DNA of 38,785 nucleotides from positions 1-38,785 of the forward strand of contig NZ_JACCJY010000047.1 in the NCBI RefSeq assembly GCF_014596085.1, in the 5' to 3' direction. Of this stretch, positions 1 through 8,872 are shown piece after piece. Position numbers and translations under genes: made by a program. The stretch is from Azospirillum tabaci (GTDB lineage Bacteria; Pseudomonadota; Alphaproteobacteria; Azospirillales; Azospirillaceae). The notes under the pieces are model-generated. The model searched no databases. It saw only the letters and a program-made list of their open reading frames with translations, and was not told the origin of the DNA. The number at the start of each line of letters is the position of its first letter. Position 1 is the stretch's first letter.

Positions 1-410
1 TGTATGTTCATAGGTGCTCCGCTCTGGGGCAGGGCAAAGTGGGGCGCGCGGCTCGGTGCAAATTTTCAATCCGCCCCGACCCGAGCGCAACCGTCCGCTT
101 CACGCCAGGAGCTGAAATTGGTTGGCTGCTATAAAGCGGAGCGAACGGGCCCGCCGACCGCGGAAGGAATCCCGCTCCCAGCAGTACGGAACCACCACCG
201 AGAGCTTGGCGCCTAACCCGCAACACTGAACCGAGCCCGAGGGTCTAAACTTCCTTGTGTCGACAATCACGAAGGATTGCTGTCGCGGGTATTGACCTGA
301 GCGAGAGGCGGTTTTCCGGGTACGATGCGGTGCTGGTGGCATGGGGCCCATCGTCCTGGAAACGGAGCGCGACAGCGGCCGGTCCATCCGCGGGCGTCTG
401 ACGGAGGTGA
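1..410. other. intergenic stretch, no gene recognised
   Basis: No reading frame here has a convincing start, ribosome binding site or recognisable protein. The frames that are open are GC-rich shadows with arginine- and proline-rich translations. The stretch lies downstream of the leftward MFS gene and may hold the end of its transcript, but I see no clear hairpin with a T-run. Confidence 0.5.
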
Positions 411-1607
411 TCAGGAGGCGACAGCGACTGCCCGCGCGCGCATGCCTCCCAGCACGACCAGGGCGGCCAGCAGCAGCACGATTCCGCTGGCGCCGAAGAC
501 CCCCCCGGCGCCGCTGACGCCGAAGATGGCGCCGCCCACTGCCGCACCGGTGGCGATGGCGAGTTGCACCGCCGCGACGAAGAGACCGCCGGCGCTTTCC
601 GCCTCGTCCGGCACGGTGCGGGTGATCCAGGTGGACCAGGCCACCGGCACGGCGCCGAAGGCGACGCCCCACAGCGCGATCAGCACCGAGGCCACGGTCG
701 GCGACCCGCCCAGCGCGGCCAGCCCGAGCCCGAGCAGCCCCATGGTCAGCGGCATGACCGTCAGGGTCAGCCGCATGCTGCGCGCCAGCAGCACGCCGCC
801 GAGATAGGTGCCGGCGAAGTTCGCCACGCCGAAGCCCAGCAGGATGCCCGACACGCCGCTGACGCCGACGCCGGTCACCGTCTCCAGGAACGGCCGGACA
901 TAGGTGAACAGCGCGAAATGCCCGGTGAAGACCAGGATGATCGACACCATGCCGAGCCCGACGCCCGGCCGCGCCATCACCTCGCCCAGGGTGCGGAGGC
1001 TGGTGTGGCCGTTCGGCGCCATGCGTGGCAGCGTCAGAACCTGAGCCACCAAGGCCGCCAGCCCCAGCCCGCCAGCCATCAGGAACACCGCGCGCCAGCC
1101 GAGCAGGTCGCCCAGATAACTTCCCACCGGGGCCGCGAAGACGGTGGCGGCGGACACGCCGCTGAAGATCATCGACAAGGCCCGCGGAATCATCGGCTCC
1201 GGCACAAGCCGCATGGCGATCGCGGCCGACATGGCCCAGAAGCCGCCGAGCGCCACCCCCAGCAGCACCCGCCCGACCAGCAGCGACAGCAGGTCGGGGG
1301 CGAAGGCGACCGCCAGGTTGGACACCAGCAGCAGCGCCGAAAAGGCGAGCAGCACATGGCGCCGGTCGATCCGGCTGGTCGCGGCGGAGATCAGCAGGCT
1401 GGCGACCAGCGCCACCGCGGCGGTCGCGGTGACGGCCTGGCCGGCCATCGCCTCGGTCACATGCAGGTCGGCCGCCATCGGCGTCAGCAGGCTGGCCGGC
1501 AGAAATTCCGCCGTCACCAGTCCGAACACGCCGAGCGTCAGGGAGAAGACGGCACCCCAGGCGGGCTCCGCCGGCGCGGCGCCGGCCTGCCTCACAGGTT
1601 CCATCAT
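411..1607 (-). CDS. MFS transporter, AraJ/sugar-efflux-like
   Basis: A 398-residue major facilitator superfamily protein of the proton-driven drug or sugar exporter type, predicted to span the inner membrane about 12 times. The protein is almost entirely hydrophobic helices. The N-terminus (LTLGVFGLVTAEFLPASLL) is typical of the AraJ/YdhP/Bcr-like subgroup, and an ISAATSRIDRRHVLL loop follows the second or third helix, matching the conserved MFS 2-3 loop. The start at 1607 is chosen because a GAGGAC ribosome binding site lies six bases before the ATG. The frame is open upstream to 1721, but that extension is not hydrophobic and has no binding site. It is divergent from the AraC-family gene about 100 bp away, the usual layout for an exporter and its regulator. 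Substrate unknown. Confidence 0.9.
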   Translation of the reverse strand: MMEPVRQAGAAPAEPAWGAVFSLTLGVFGLVTAEFLPASLLTPMAADLHVTEAMAGQAVTATAAVALVASLLISAATSRIDRRHVLLAFSALLLVSNLAVAFAPDLLSLLVGRVLLGVALGGFWAMSAAIAMRLVPEPMIPRALSMIFSGVSAATVFAAPVGSYLGDLLGWRAVFLMAGGLGLAALVAQVLTLPRMAPNGHTSLRTLGEVMARPGVGLGMVSIILVFTGHFALFTYVRPFLETVTGVGVSGVSGILLGFGVANFAGTYLGGVLLARSMRLTLTVMPLTMGLLGLGLAALGGSPTVASVLIALWGVAFGAVPVAWSTWITRTVPDEAESAGGLFVAAVQLAIATGAAVGGAIFGVSGAGGVFGASGIVLLLAALVVLGGMRARAVAVAS

Positions 1608-1708
1608 GGTCTGTCCTCGCAGGAAGATTATGCTGCGACGCAGAATAGAATGGAGGTGCTGGACGATCCATGCCATAGCGTCCGCTTCTTTTGATCGATA
1701 GTCCGGAT
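1608..1708. promoter_or_regulatory. divergent promoter region of the MFS and AraC genes
   Basis: About 100 bp between two divergent starts must hold both promoters and probably the binding site of the AraC-type regulator. It is somewhat AT-richer than its surroundings, but I cannot place -35/-10 boxes with confidence. Confidence 0.4.
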
Positions 1709-2671
1709 ATGCCCGACTCATCCCGTCTCCCTCCCGCCACCGACCTCGTCAGCGAGCTTCTGCTCGGCATGCGGCTGACTGGCGTGCAGTACCGCCGCAT
1801 GCAGGTCGCCCCTCCCTTCGGCATCGGTTTCGGGACGGTGGAGGGGCGGGCGCAATTCCATTTCATCGCCCGCGGGCCGGTCGTGCTGAGGCTGCTCGCC
1901 GGCGGTACCTTCTCGCTGGACACCGGCGATGCGGTGCTGCTGCCACGCGGCGGCGCGCACGAACTGCTGTCGGCGCCGGAACTGCCGGCCCGCGACGTCA
2001 CCAGCTTCGCGACGGCGCCGCTGTGCGGCAATGTCGGTGCGCTCGAATCCTGCCCGCCGGAAAGCTGCCGGACGAAGGATGCGGTGATCTTCAGCGGCTG
2101 CATGGAGTTCGACCTCGGCGCCATGCAGCCGCTGGTCGGCCTGATGCCCGAGGTGATGCAGGTCGGCACGCTGCTGGACCGCTACCCCGAAATCCTGCCG
2201 ATGCTGGAGGCGATGGAGCGGGAGGCGCGGGCGGAGCGCGCCGGCTATGCCGGCATCCTGGCGCGGCTGGCCGACGTGGTGTCCGCCTCCATCGTGCGGG
2301 GCTGGGTCGAATGCGGTTGCGGCGATGCGCGCGGCTGGATCGACGCCCTGCGCGACCCGCGGCTCGGCCGCGTCATCACCGCGCTGCATCGCGATCCCGG
2401 CCGCAACTGGACCGTGGCGGAACTGGCCGGGGAGATGGGTGCCTCGCGTTCGGTCTTCGCGGAGCGCTTCCTGGAGGTGACCGGCGTGACCCCGGTCCGC
2501 TACGTGACGGAGCTGCGGATGCGGCTTGCCGCCCAGTGGATCGGCCGGGAGCGTCTGCCGATCGAAACCGCCGCGCATCGGCTCGGCTATGGCTCGCAGG
2601 CCGCCTTCAGCCGCGCCTTCAAGCGCATCATGGGCTATTCGCCCGGCGCCTCGCGCAGTGCGGAATCATAG
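1709..2671 (+). CDS. AraC-family transcriptional regulator with cupin sensor domain
   Basis: A 320-residue regulator. Residues ~15-200 form an AraC-type cupin ligand-binding domain (cupin_6-like: FHFIARGPVVLRL, DTGDAVLLPRGGAHEL). Residues ~225-315 are the two-HTH DNA-binding domain, with the typical second half RLPIETAAHRLGYGSQAAFSRAFKR and the closing G-x-SP signature. This subgroup often sits beside and controls an exporter or oxidoreductase, here the divergent MFS gene. The ATG at 1709 is preferred; an in-frame TTG at 1691 would add six residues. No strong ribosome binding site is visible before either. The ligand is unknown. Confidence 0.9.
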   Translation: MPDSSRLPPATDLVSELLLGMRLTGVQYRRMQVAPPFGIGFGTVEGRAQFHFIARGPVVLRLLAGGTFSLDTGDAVLLPRGGAHELLSAPELPARDVTSFATAPLCGNVGALESCPPESCRTKDAVIFSGCMEFDLGAMQPLVGLMPEVMQVGTLLDRYPEILPMLEAMEREARAERAGYAGILARLADVVSASIVRGWVECGCGDARGWIDALRDPRLGRVITALHRDPGRNWTVAELAGEMGASRSVFAERFLEVTGVTPVRYVTELRMRLAAQWIGRERLPIETAAHRLGYGSQAAFSRAFKRIMGYSPGASRSAES

Positions 2672-2938
2672 CACCGGCACGATCAGGACCAAGTGGGGGG
2701 CAGCTCCTTTCACAAGCCGGTCCCGCCCGTCCTCGCGGGTGACCTGACCAACTGTCAGCGCGTAAAGTTCGGCGACACCTTGCCCGACAGCGCGAGATCG
2801 GTTTGCCAGGCGCCGGACTGTCGACTCTGCGCCATGAGCAGCCAGCACCGTTCAGCGCAAGCTGCCCCGATACGCGACCTTGACGCCTTCCGCCCGTCAG
2901 GGCGCGCGGCACGATATCCGGATGCCCGGCGCCGTGCC
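2672..2938. other. intergenic stretch between convergent genes
   Basis: It separates the convergent ends of the AraC and exonuclease genes. A 60-codon minus-strand frame (2666-2848) is open but matches nothing I recognise and has no ribosome binding site. No obvious terminator. Confidence 0.4.
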
Positions 2939-3571
2939 TCACTCATACACGGCGTTGCGCGGGCCGGTATCTCCCAACGCCAATTTGACGAAGGCATCAG
3001 CCGTCAGGTCTGCGTCGAGCAGCGCACCATGGTGGGCGAAGCGATCACTCCGGTCGAGCCACAGCCGATCACACAGCGCATCGAGCGAGCCGGAAGCACC
3101 GGGGAAGACCGCGTGCGACATCTCCTTGGTACAGATGAACCGGTCCGCCGAGAACGTGTCAGCACCCCATGCGGCGCGTCCGCAGCGCGCGAACTCGTAG
3201 TTCAGGAAGTCCATCTCGTTCTCATAGGCATGCGCCACCAGAAGGTCCTCGCCCAGAAAGGCGAGAAGCGCGTCGGCCACCTCGGGAAAGCGGGGCGCCA
3301 CCTTCAGGTCGGCGGGCTTGATGCCGTGCACCTTGATGGCGTCGGGATGGAGAGGGGCGTCGGGGTTGACCCGCGACTCCCATCTGCGCGCTTTCCTCCA
3401 GCCATCGCCCTCACGGATGATCTCAAGACACCCGATTTCGATGATGATGCCGGGCTGACGCAGGCCCTTGGGCGCCTTACTGATGTCCTGGAGGCTCGGC
3501 AGGCGCCGTCCGGTCGTCTCGATGTCGATCGCGACCAGCCGGTCACGGCCTTCCCACGGCTGCATGCTCAT
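2939..3571 (-). CDS. DnaQ-like 3'-5' exonuclease
   Basis: A 210-residue DEDD-family exonuclease resembling the epsilon proofreading subunit of DNA polymerase III. Exo I is VAIDIETTG (D16 and E18), Exo II is HAYENEMDFLNYEF, and Exo III is HHGALLDADLTADAF, with the H and D of the DEDDh type. Length and motif order fit a stand-alone DnaQ-type exonuclease; it lacks the polymerase-binding tail of a full epsilon chain, so it is probably an accessory repair or processing nuclease rather than the replicative subunit. The ATG at 3571 is chosen (MSMQPW); an upstream frame reaches 3712 but its translation is not exonuclease-like. Confidence 0.8.
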   Translation of the reverse strand: MSMQPWEGRDRLVAIDIETTGRRLPSLQDISKAPKGLRQPGIIIEIGCLEIIREGDGWRKARRWESRVNPDAPLHPDAIKVHGIKPADLKVAPRFPEVADALLAFLGEDLLVAHAYENEMDFLNYEFARCGRAAWGADTFSADRFICTKEMSHAVFPGASGSLDALCDRLWLDRSDRFAHHGALLDADLTADAFVKLALGDTGPRNAVYE

Positions 3572-3804
3572 TGATATCCAATCTTTCGTCGGTGGAGCCA
3601 CCTGTGGCACGGATGTGAAACAAGGACAACGCTCCGTCACGCCGCCCAGAGTAGCATGGCGAAAGCGCCGGCCGCCGATCAGCGACACCACGGTCACAAG
3701 CGGCCGGCCCATGCCGTCGAGGCTCTTGATCCTGATGGGTCAGGATAAAGAGTCGCTGGTATAAGGCATGACGGCCGCGCCATGACCGGCGCGACTACCG
3801 GTGA

Positions 3805-4188
3805 GCAAGGAGTATCGCTGCGAAAATTCCCGGCCCCGAGCATCCCATCACGATCATCCCCAACCCGAATCGGATTCGTGTCGTCTTCGCCAGCCAGGTC
3901 GTCGCCGACACGGCACGCGCCCTGACGCTGACGGAGGCGAAGTTGCCCGTGGTCCAATATATTCCCCGCGCGGATGTCGACATGACGGCCCTCGAGCGCA
4001 CGGCGCACACGACGCATTGCCCTTACAAGGGCGATGCCACTTACTACAACCTGCGCGTGGGTGATCGCATCGCGATCAACGCTGTCTGGATCTACGAGAC
4101 TCCCTATCCCGCTGTGGCCGCCATCCGCGAACATTTGGCGTTTTATCCGGAACGCGTCGATTGCATCGAAGAGCACGCGGCCACATAG
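3805..4188 (+). CDS. DUF427 domain protein, native start codon apparently lost
   Basis: The frame encodes a complete DUF427 domain, a small cytoplasmic fold of unknown function. It runs from KIPGPEHPITI through VVQYIPRADVDM and THCPYKGDATYY to NAVWIYETPYP and LAFYPERVD. The whole expected N-terminus is present, and AAGGAG (3807-3812) stands where the ribosome binding site should be. However, no ATG, GTG or TTG occurs in frame between the stop at 3802 and a TTG at 3943, which lies inside the domain. A CTG at 3818 has good spacing but is one frame off. So the gene is either inactivated by a one-base change at its start, read from a non-standard codon, or affected by a sequence error. Coordinates give the open frame after the upstream stop. 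Confidence 0.65.
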   Translation, partial: ARSIAAKIPGPEHPITIIPNPNRIRVVFASQVVADTARALTLTEAKLPVVQYIPRADVDMTALERTAHTTHCPYKGDATYYNLRVGDRIAINAVWIYETPYPAVAAIREHLAFYPERVDCIEEHAAT

Positions 4189-4279
4189 CGGCAGCCGGCG
4201 GAAGGCTCCGCATGCGGTGTTGCTCTCATCGCAATGCCAGCTCCGTCTGCTCCTGACCCGAAGCGGCCCTCCTCTACGA

Positions 4280-4304
4280 CCGCTTCGCGCCAGAAGCGGC
4301 CATT
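4280..4304. repeat. boundary repeat copy A (imperfect palindrome)
   Basis: CCGCTT, an 8-10 base spacer, then AAGCGGCCATT. The right half, AAGCGGCCATT (4294-4304), recurs exactly at 7762-7772. The motif resembles the boundary repeats at about 11.33 and 12.82 kb. Confidence 0.45.
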
Positions 4305-4590
4305 GGCGTCCTGCGCCAGGAGATTGCCGAGCATAGAATATCTACAGTCTCTACTGAAAGGGCTGCTTGGGCAGTGATCTGGGGCCGGCGCCGACAAGGA
4401 CCATTAGGTGATCCTATCCTCGGTTGTGAAAGGGTATTTGGACAACTTCCCCAATCTTTCCAACGTTTACCAGCGCTTCCGGCGTAGGTTGGCGGCAGAA
4501 TACCCGTCAATCCACAGATTCGGACCCAAGCCGGTCGTGCAGGCTCCGATGAGTGTGTCCGGCATGGCCATGTGATCCGTTGCCGATTTG

Positions 4591-4619
4591 CTAGAAAGTT
4601 GAAATTATTTTGATACAAT
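4591..4619 (+). promoter_or_regulatory. candidate promoter of the SIR2-HerA operon
   Basis: TACAAT at 4614-4619 is a good -10 box within a distinctly AT-rich stretch, 37 bp before the SIR2 start. The matching -35 box is weak (CTAGAA at 17-bp spacing), so the call rests mainly on the -10 box and position. Confidence 0.3.
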
Positions 4620-4655
4620 CCACTTTCCCGACGGAACTTTAACGAGCCTTGCCGC

Positions 4656-5804
4656 ATGGATGATTGTCTCGAACAGCTTGATCGCCATCTGGCGTCGCCG
4701 TGCGTGGCGTGGCTGTTGGGGGCGGGGATCAGCTTCGACGCCAGCATTCCGCTAATGTGGCCCCTGACCGACCGGGTTCGGGCCTTAATGAACGATGGTC
4801 CACACGTCGCGCTGCTAGACAGGGTATGGGCAGAACTGCCGAAGGACGCCCATATTGAGCATCTGCTCAGCCACCTCGGCGACTATGCGGCTCTTGCAGA
4901 GCGATCACACAGCAAGACGGCGGCCATCGGAACTCTAAACGATATCGAGCAAGCCCACCGCGCAATCGTCGGCCACATCGCGGAGATCATCCGCTGGGGT
5001 TACCGAGCCAAATCCGACACGCAGCCGGAGGAGATCGGCCGTCATGGCTACTCCCTCGTCACTGTCGTCGGACACTTCGCCTTCGTGGAGGCTCTGTTCC
5101 GCACCCGGCAGGCCGGTCTGCGGGAGCGGCGTATGGCGGTACGGCTGTTCACCACCAATTATGACACCCTGCTGGAAGATGCCCTGGCTCTGGCCTGCGT
5201 ACCCTATTGGGACGGTTTCAGCGGCGGCGCAGTGGCCTTCCGCACCCACCGCTTCGGCGAGGCCGAACCTGATGCCGGCTATGGGGCGCATATCATCAAA
5301 CTGCACGGCTCCATAGACTGGTATCTGGGACCGGACGGCAAGGTGTGGCGGGTACGCGACGGCGACACCTTTCCCAGCCGGGGGGCACGCGTGCTGATCC
5401 ACCCGCAATCGACCAAATATGTGGCGACCCAGCGCGATCCCTTTGCCACCCAGTTCGACCTGTTCCGCCGGACCCTGGCCCAGTCCTCGGACAATGTGCT
5501 GGCGGTGTGCGGCTACAGCTTCGGTGATGATCACATCAACCAAGAAATCGAACTGGCGATGGAACGGCCGGAGAACAAGACGACCCTGATCGCCTTCTGC
5601 CGGGAGGGTAACGCGATGCCCGATTGCCTGACCCGCTGGCAGGCGCAGCCCTGGAAGCGAAAGCTGTTCATCCTGACCGAAAAAGGCCTCTATGCCGGTG
5701 GCGAGGGACCGTACCACGTGCCGGCATCCACGGCGGAGCGCAGCTGGTGGACCTTCAAGGGCGTCACCAAGCTGTTGCGCGACGGGGCAGGAGAACGCGC
5801 ATGA
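4656..5804 (+). CDS. SIR2-domain protein of a SIR2-HerA defence pair
   Basis: A 382-residue SIR2-fold protein of the defence type (SIR2_2). Visible motifs are LLGAGIS (residues ~20-26, the NAD-binding glycine motif), FTTNYDTLLED (~165-174) and IKLHGSIDWYL (~214-224), plus a CGYSFGDDHIN motif late in the chain. Proteins of this class hydrolyse NAD+ on phage infection and cause abortive infection. The gene overlaps the HerA gene by four bases (ATGA), so they are translated together. This matches the known two-gene SIR2-HerA arrangement, in which SIR2 and HerA form one large complex. The class of gene is clear; antiphage activity here is inferred from family and context. Confidence 0.9.
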   Translation: MDDCLEQLDRHLASPCVAWLLGAGISFDASIPLMWPLTDRVRALMNDGPHVALLDRVWAELPKDAHIEHLLSHLGDYAALAERSHSKTAAIGTLNDIEQAHRAIVGHIAEIIRWGYRAKSDTQPEEIGRHGYSLVTVVGHFAFVEALFRTRQAGLRERRMAVRLFTTNYDTLLEDALALACVPYWDGFSGGAVAFRTHRFGEAEPDAGYGAHIIKLHGSIDWYLGPDGKVWRVRDGDTFPSRGARVLIHPQSTKYVATQRDPFATQFDLFRRTLAQSSDNVLAVCGYSFGDDHINQEIELAMERPENKTTLIAFCREGNAMPDCLTRWQAQPWKRKLFILTEKGLYAGGEGPYHVPASTAERSWWTFKGVTKLLRDGAGERA

Positions 5805-7714
5805 CTACCCCCTTCGAACCCGTTGCAGATTTGCTCATCGGTACCATCGTCGAGGTTTCCGGCACCACCGTGAAGGCGGAGTTGTCAGGGGATGTCGCCG
5901 AACTGACCCGCACCCACGAGGGTCGCGTCTATCCCATCGGCCAGATCGGCAGCGTGGTGAAGGTACATTTCGGGCGTCGTCTGGTGTTCGGCTTCGTCAC
6001 ACTGCTGCGGATGCGTTCGGAGGAAATGGCAGTGTCCGGTCTGCCGGTCCCGCCCGACGCTGACCAACGCCTGATGGAGATTGAGCTGTTTGCCGAAGGG
6101 TTATGGAATTCTGGCACCAGCACACTGAACTTTTTCCGCGGAATCAGCACCTATCCACTGCCGCGCCAGGGCGTTTCCTTGCTGACGCGGGAAGAAGGAG
6201 GGGTTCTCTACCGCGCGGCCGAGGGGCAGGCTGCTGGTGAGGCAGACCCGCTGGTGCCGTTCGGGCGCTATCTCGGCGCGGATTCCGCCGTATGCCGGGC
6301 CAACATTGACAAGATGTTCGGGCTGCATTGCGCCGTGCTCGGCTCCACTGGCTCTGGCAAGTCCGGCGCGGTCGCCGCCCTGCTGCACAGCGTCCTGGAG
6401 CACAAGCCGATCGGTGACCAGCCCTGCCGGCCACGAATCGTCATTATCGACCCGCATGGCGAGTATGGTCGCGCCTTCGGCAACAAAGCGGTGGTCTACC
6501 GGGCCTATGATCCCATCGGCACCGACGAGACGGCCGGTCAACCGATCGCATTGCCCTACTGGCTGATGTCGGCTGAGGAATTGCGCTCCCTTGTTATCGG
6601 CAAGACGGAGGCGGAGGCGACCTCCCAGCATAACATCGTCTACAAGGCGCTGACCCACGCGCGGATGGTGAAGGTTGGCTTGGTGGACCCCGCGCCTATC
6701 ACACATGGCGGCGAGCCGCCCAAAGACGGCCACGGCCCAGATTATGCACGCCCCAAAGACGGCGTGGATATTTCGGCGCTCGAGTCCTTTGATCGGGACA
6801 AGCCGCGGCCCTTCGATTGGGAGGAATTCGTCAACCACATCACCTTCCTGCAAGCCGCTGTCGTCGCTAAGAGCGGCAAGATGGAAAGCGTTTCTCCAAG
6901 CGAATTTGCCGGAAAATTCAAGTCGATCCTTGACAAGGTGGCGGTGTTACGGCGCGATCCGCGCATCCGATTCCTGATGAACCCCGGTACGGACGGCGAC
7001 CGGACGCTCGCGGACATTTTGGCGCAGTTCGTCGGTTCAACCGGCACCGACGCGAGCCTGCGCATTCTCGACATTTCCGGTCTGCCGAACGAGGTGGCCG
7101 GTCCGCTGGCCGCGATGTTGGCCCGCCTACTGTTCCAGTACAAGCTCCACCAGACGCAGACGGAGCGGCAGAAGGATCCCATCCTGCTGGTGTGCGAAGA
7201 GGCGCACCGTTATGTTCCCAACCGGGGCGAGGCCGAATACGCCGCCGCCCAGTCGGCGATCCGGCGGATCGCGCGGGAAGGTCGCAAATACGGCCTGGGC
7301 CTGATGCTGGTCAGCCAACGGCCGGCGGATGTCGAAAGCACGGTGATCGCGCAGTGCGGCACATGGCTGGTGCTGCGCCTGACCAACGCGGCCGATCAGG
7401 CCCATGTGGCCCGCTTCCTGCCCGACGGCCTTTCCGGCATGACCCGGGCGTTGCCAGCTCTGGGCCAGCAGGAGGCCCTGTTTGTGGGGGAAGGCGCATC
7501 CCTGCCGGCGCGCATCCGTATTCGCGATCTGTGCGTCGATCAATTGCCGCGGTCGGAAAGTATCCGCTTCACCCAGGGCTGGGCCGGTGTTTGCCCGTCG
7601 GCGGAAGAGATCGCCGTCGTGGCTGCCCGGATGTCCGGCGATGCCGTTGCCAAAACTCCAACTCCACAAGATGAGAAGCAATCCGATTTGGCTTTAGAGG
7701 CGGCCTTAGAGTAA
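5801..7714 (+). CDS. HerA-like ATPase of the SIR2-HerA defence pair
   Basis: A 637-residue FtsK/HerA-family motor. Residues ~8-70 are a HAS-barrel (IGTIVEVSGTTVKAEL...VGSVVKVHFG type). Walker A is GSTGSGKS (~181-188), the first acidic strand is IVIIDPHGEYGR (~213-224), and ILLVCEEAHRYVPN carries the Walker B acidic residues. A C-terminal sensor/arginine-finger region follows (SQRPADVESTVIAQCGTWLVLRLTNAADQ), all characteristic of HerA. HerA forms hexameric rings; in the SIR2 pair it assembles with SIR2 and regulates or supports its NAD hydrolysis. The ATG at 5801 overlaps the SIR2 stop. A longer frame upstream is a shadow of the SIR2 gene. Confidence 0.92.
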   Translation: MTTPFEPVADLLIGTIVEVSGTTVKAELSGDVAELTRTHEGRVYPIGQIGSVVKVHFGRRLVFGFVTLLRMRSEEMAVSGLPVPPDADQRLMEIELFAEGLWNSGTSTLNFFRGISTYPLPRQGVSLLTREEGGVLYRAAEGQAAGEADPLVPFGRYLGADSAVCRANIDKMFGLHCAVLGSTGSGKSGAVAALLHSVLEHKPIGDQPCRPRIVIIDPHGEYGRAFGNKAVVYRAYDPIGTDETAGQPIALPYWLMSAEELRSLVIGKTEAEATSQHNIVYKALTHARMVKVGLVDPAPITHGGEPPKDGHGPDYARPKDGVDISALESFDRDKPRPFDWEEFVNHITFLQAAVVAKSGKMESVSPSEFAGKFKSILDKVAVLRRDPRIRFLMNPGTDGDRTLADILAQFVGSTGTDASLRILDISGLPNEVAGPLAAMLARLLFQYKLHQTQTERQKDPILLVCEEAHRYVPNRGEAEYAAAQSAIRRIAREGRKYGLGLMLVSQRPADVESTVIAQCGTWLVLRLTNAADQAHVARFLPDGLSGMTRALPALGQQEALFVGEGASLPARIRIRDLCVDQLPRSESIRFTQGWAGVCPSAEEIAVVAARMSGDAVAKTPTPQDEKQSDLALEAALE

Positions 7715-7744
7715 TGGATTTCGTCCTTTCGCAATGTCCTCAAG

Positions 7745-7772
7745 CGACCACTTCTGACTCTAAGCGGCCATT
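7745..7772. repeat. boundary repeat copy B
   Basis: CGACCACTTCTG, then AAGCGGCCATT at 7762-7772. It shares about 18 of 25 positions with copy A and lies between the SIR2-HerA and ABC-three-component operons. Confidence 0.45.
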
Positions 7773-7855
7773 CACGCCGCCGGACAACATGGCCACTGAT
7801 AATATCAGAGCATTCACTTGCTATTCTGAAGGCTGCTGAAGAGTATGATTTCGCG

Positions 7856-8872
7856 GTGGGGGCGGCAGTGAAAAGCAATCTCTCTTACAGCCGGAACATT
7901 CTGGCGATGGAGGACAAGGAACTTGAGGTTTTTGTCCATCGCTGGGTTGCCCGCCAGATCAAGACGTACCCGGACCACCATCTCTTCGGGAATGCAAATG
8001 ATCTAGGCCGCGACGCCGTAGGGTTTCGCACGCTGAACAGGCATGACTGCGAATGGGACAACTACCAGTGCAAGATGCTCAGCAAGCGCGTCAACGATGC
8101 CATGATGCATGAGGAAATCGCCAAGATTCTGTTCCATGCGTCCGAAGGCGAGTTCACACCACCGGCGGCTTATTTCTTCGTCGCACCGAAGGGCTTCAAC
8201 CGTAAAGCTGAGAAGCTACTTTTCAGCCCGAGTTTGTTCAAGCAGCAGATGCTGTGCGAATGGGACGCACGATGCGCCAGACGCATCCGAACGGGCCCGC
8301 CGGTTGTCCTCACCGATAAGCTACGCACAGTTATAGAAGCCTATGCCTTCCAGAACATCGCTGGCATTGACCTGCCGAAGATCCTCACGATGGACAATAT
8401 CGACCTTGTTCTTGCCGACGCGTTTGGAGACGATCCGGGGGAAGCACCCTCGGGCGTCGTTCCGACAGATGTCTCGGCCGACGAGAGCTACGTGCAACAG
8501 CTCATTGGTATTTATTCCGATAGCGAGGGCCACCCCTTCGCAGATGCGGCCGAAGTCCTTTGCCACGCGAGTCATGGCCCTGACCTGACCATGCAGCGGC
8601 GGCGGTACTTCGAAGCGGATGCCTTCCGCCGCCACTTCCGCGACAACCTCGATCCGCAGCATATCGAAAAATTCACCGACGAGGTCCTCTACGGCGTTTT
8701 CGACGTGCACTCCCAGACAACAGGCCTGGGACAGGTGCGGAACGTTATGAGTGCCGCCGGCTCGCTATTGGTCTCCGGCATCTTCGGCCGGCACAATCGG
8801 GCCAACGTCTTAGTCAAGCAGGGTACGTGCCACCATCTCGCTAATGACGGGGTACTGCCGTGGAAACGCTAA
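7856..8872 (+). CDS. ABC-three-component (Lamassu-like) effector, PD-(D/E)XK nuclease domain
   Basis: First gene of a three-gene ABC-three-component system. The N-terminus (counting from GTG 7856) carries an Mrr/Cap4-like PD-(D/E)XK nuclease core: GNANDLGRDAVGF with D53, and WDNYQCKML with a Q-x-K motif (Q71, K73). The remaining ~260 residues are the C-terminal part typical of ABC-three-component effectors, thought to dock on the partner proteins. It overlaps the middle component by 13 bases. The start is doubtful. GTG 7856 has no ribosome binding site and falls inside what looks like conserved sequence, since the preceding in-frame residues (KAAEEYDFAV) look coding and the frame is open back to the HerA stop, yet no ATG/GTG/TTG occurs there. 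The predicted activity is DNA cleavage once the SMC-like partner is triggered. Confidence 0.75.
   Translation: MGAAVKSNLSYSRNILAMEDKELEVFVHRWVARQIKTYPDHHLFGNANDLGRDAVGFRTLNRHDCEWDNYQCKMLSKRVNDAMMHEEIAKILFHASEGEFTPPAAYFFVAPKGFNRKAEKLLFSPSLFKQQMLCEWDARCARRIRTGPPVVLTDKLRTVIEAYAFQNIAGIDLPKILTMDNIDLVLADAFGDDPGEAPSGVVPTDVSADESYVQQLIGIYSDSEGHPFADAAEVLCHASHGPDLTMQRRRYFEADAFRRHFRDNLDPQHIEKFTDEVLYGVFDVHSQTTGLGQVRNVMSAAGSLLVSGIFGRHNRANVLVKQGTCHHLANDGVLPWKR

Larger units (their letters stand above)
4189..4655. other. intergenic stretch left of the defence island
   Basis: No gene recognised. It holds one copy of a short imperfect palindrome (about 4278-4304, CCGCTT with AAGCGG) related to motifs at the other cassette boundaries, then AT-rich DNA before the SIR2 gene. 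The minus-strand frames here look like shadows. Confidence 0.5.

Noticed and set aside
273..330. Promoter at TTGACC ... TACGAT near the left edge
   Set aside because: The spacing is about 23 bp, too long for a sigma-70 promoter, and no gene follows.
100..2169. A 689-codon open frame on the minus strand opposite the MFS and AraC genes
   Set aside because: High GC leaves shadow frames open; its translation is Arg/Ala/Gly-rich without any domain, and it is antisense to the well-supported AraC gene and out of frame with the MFS gene.
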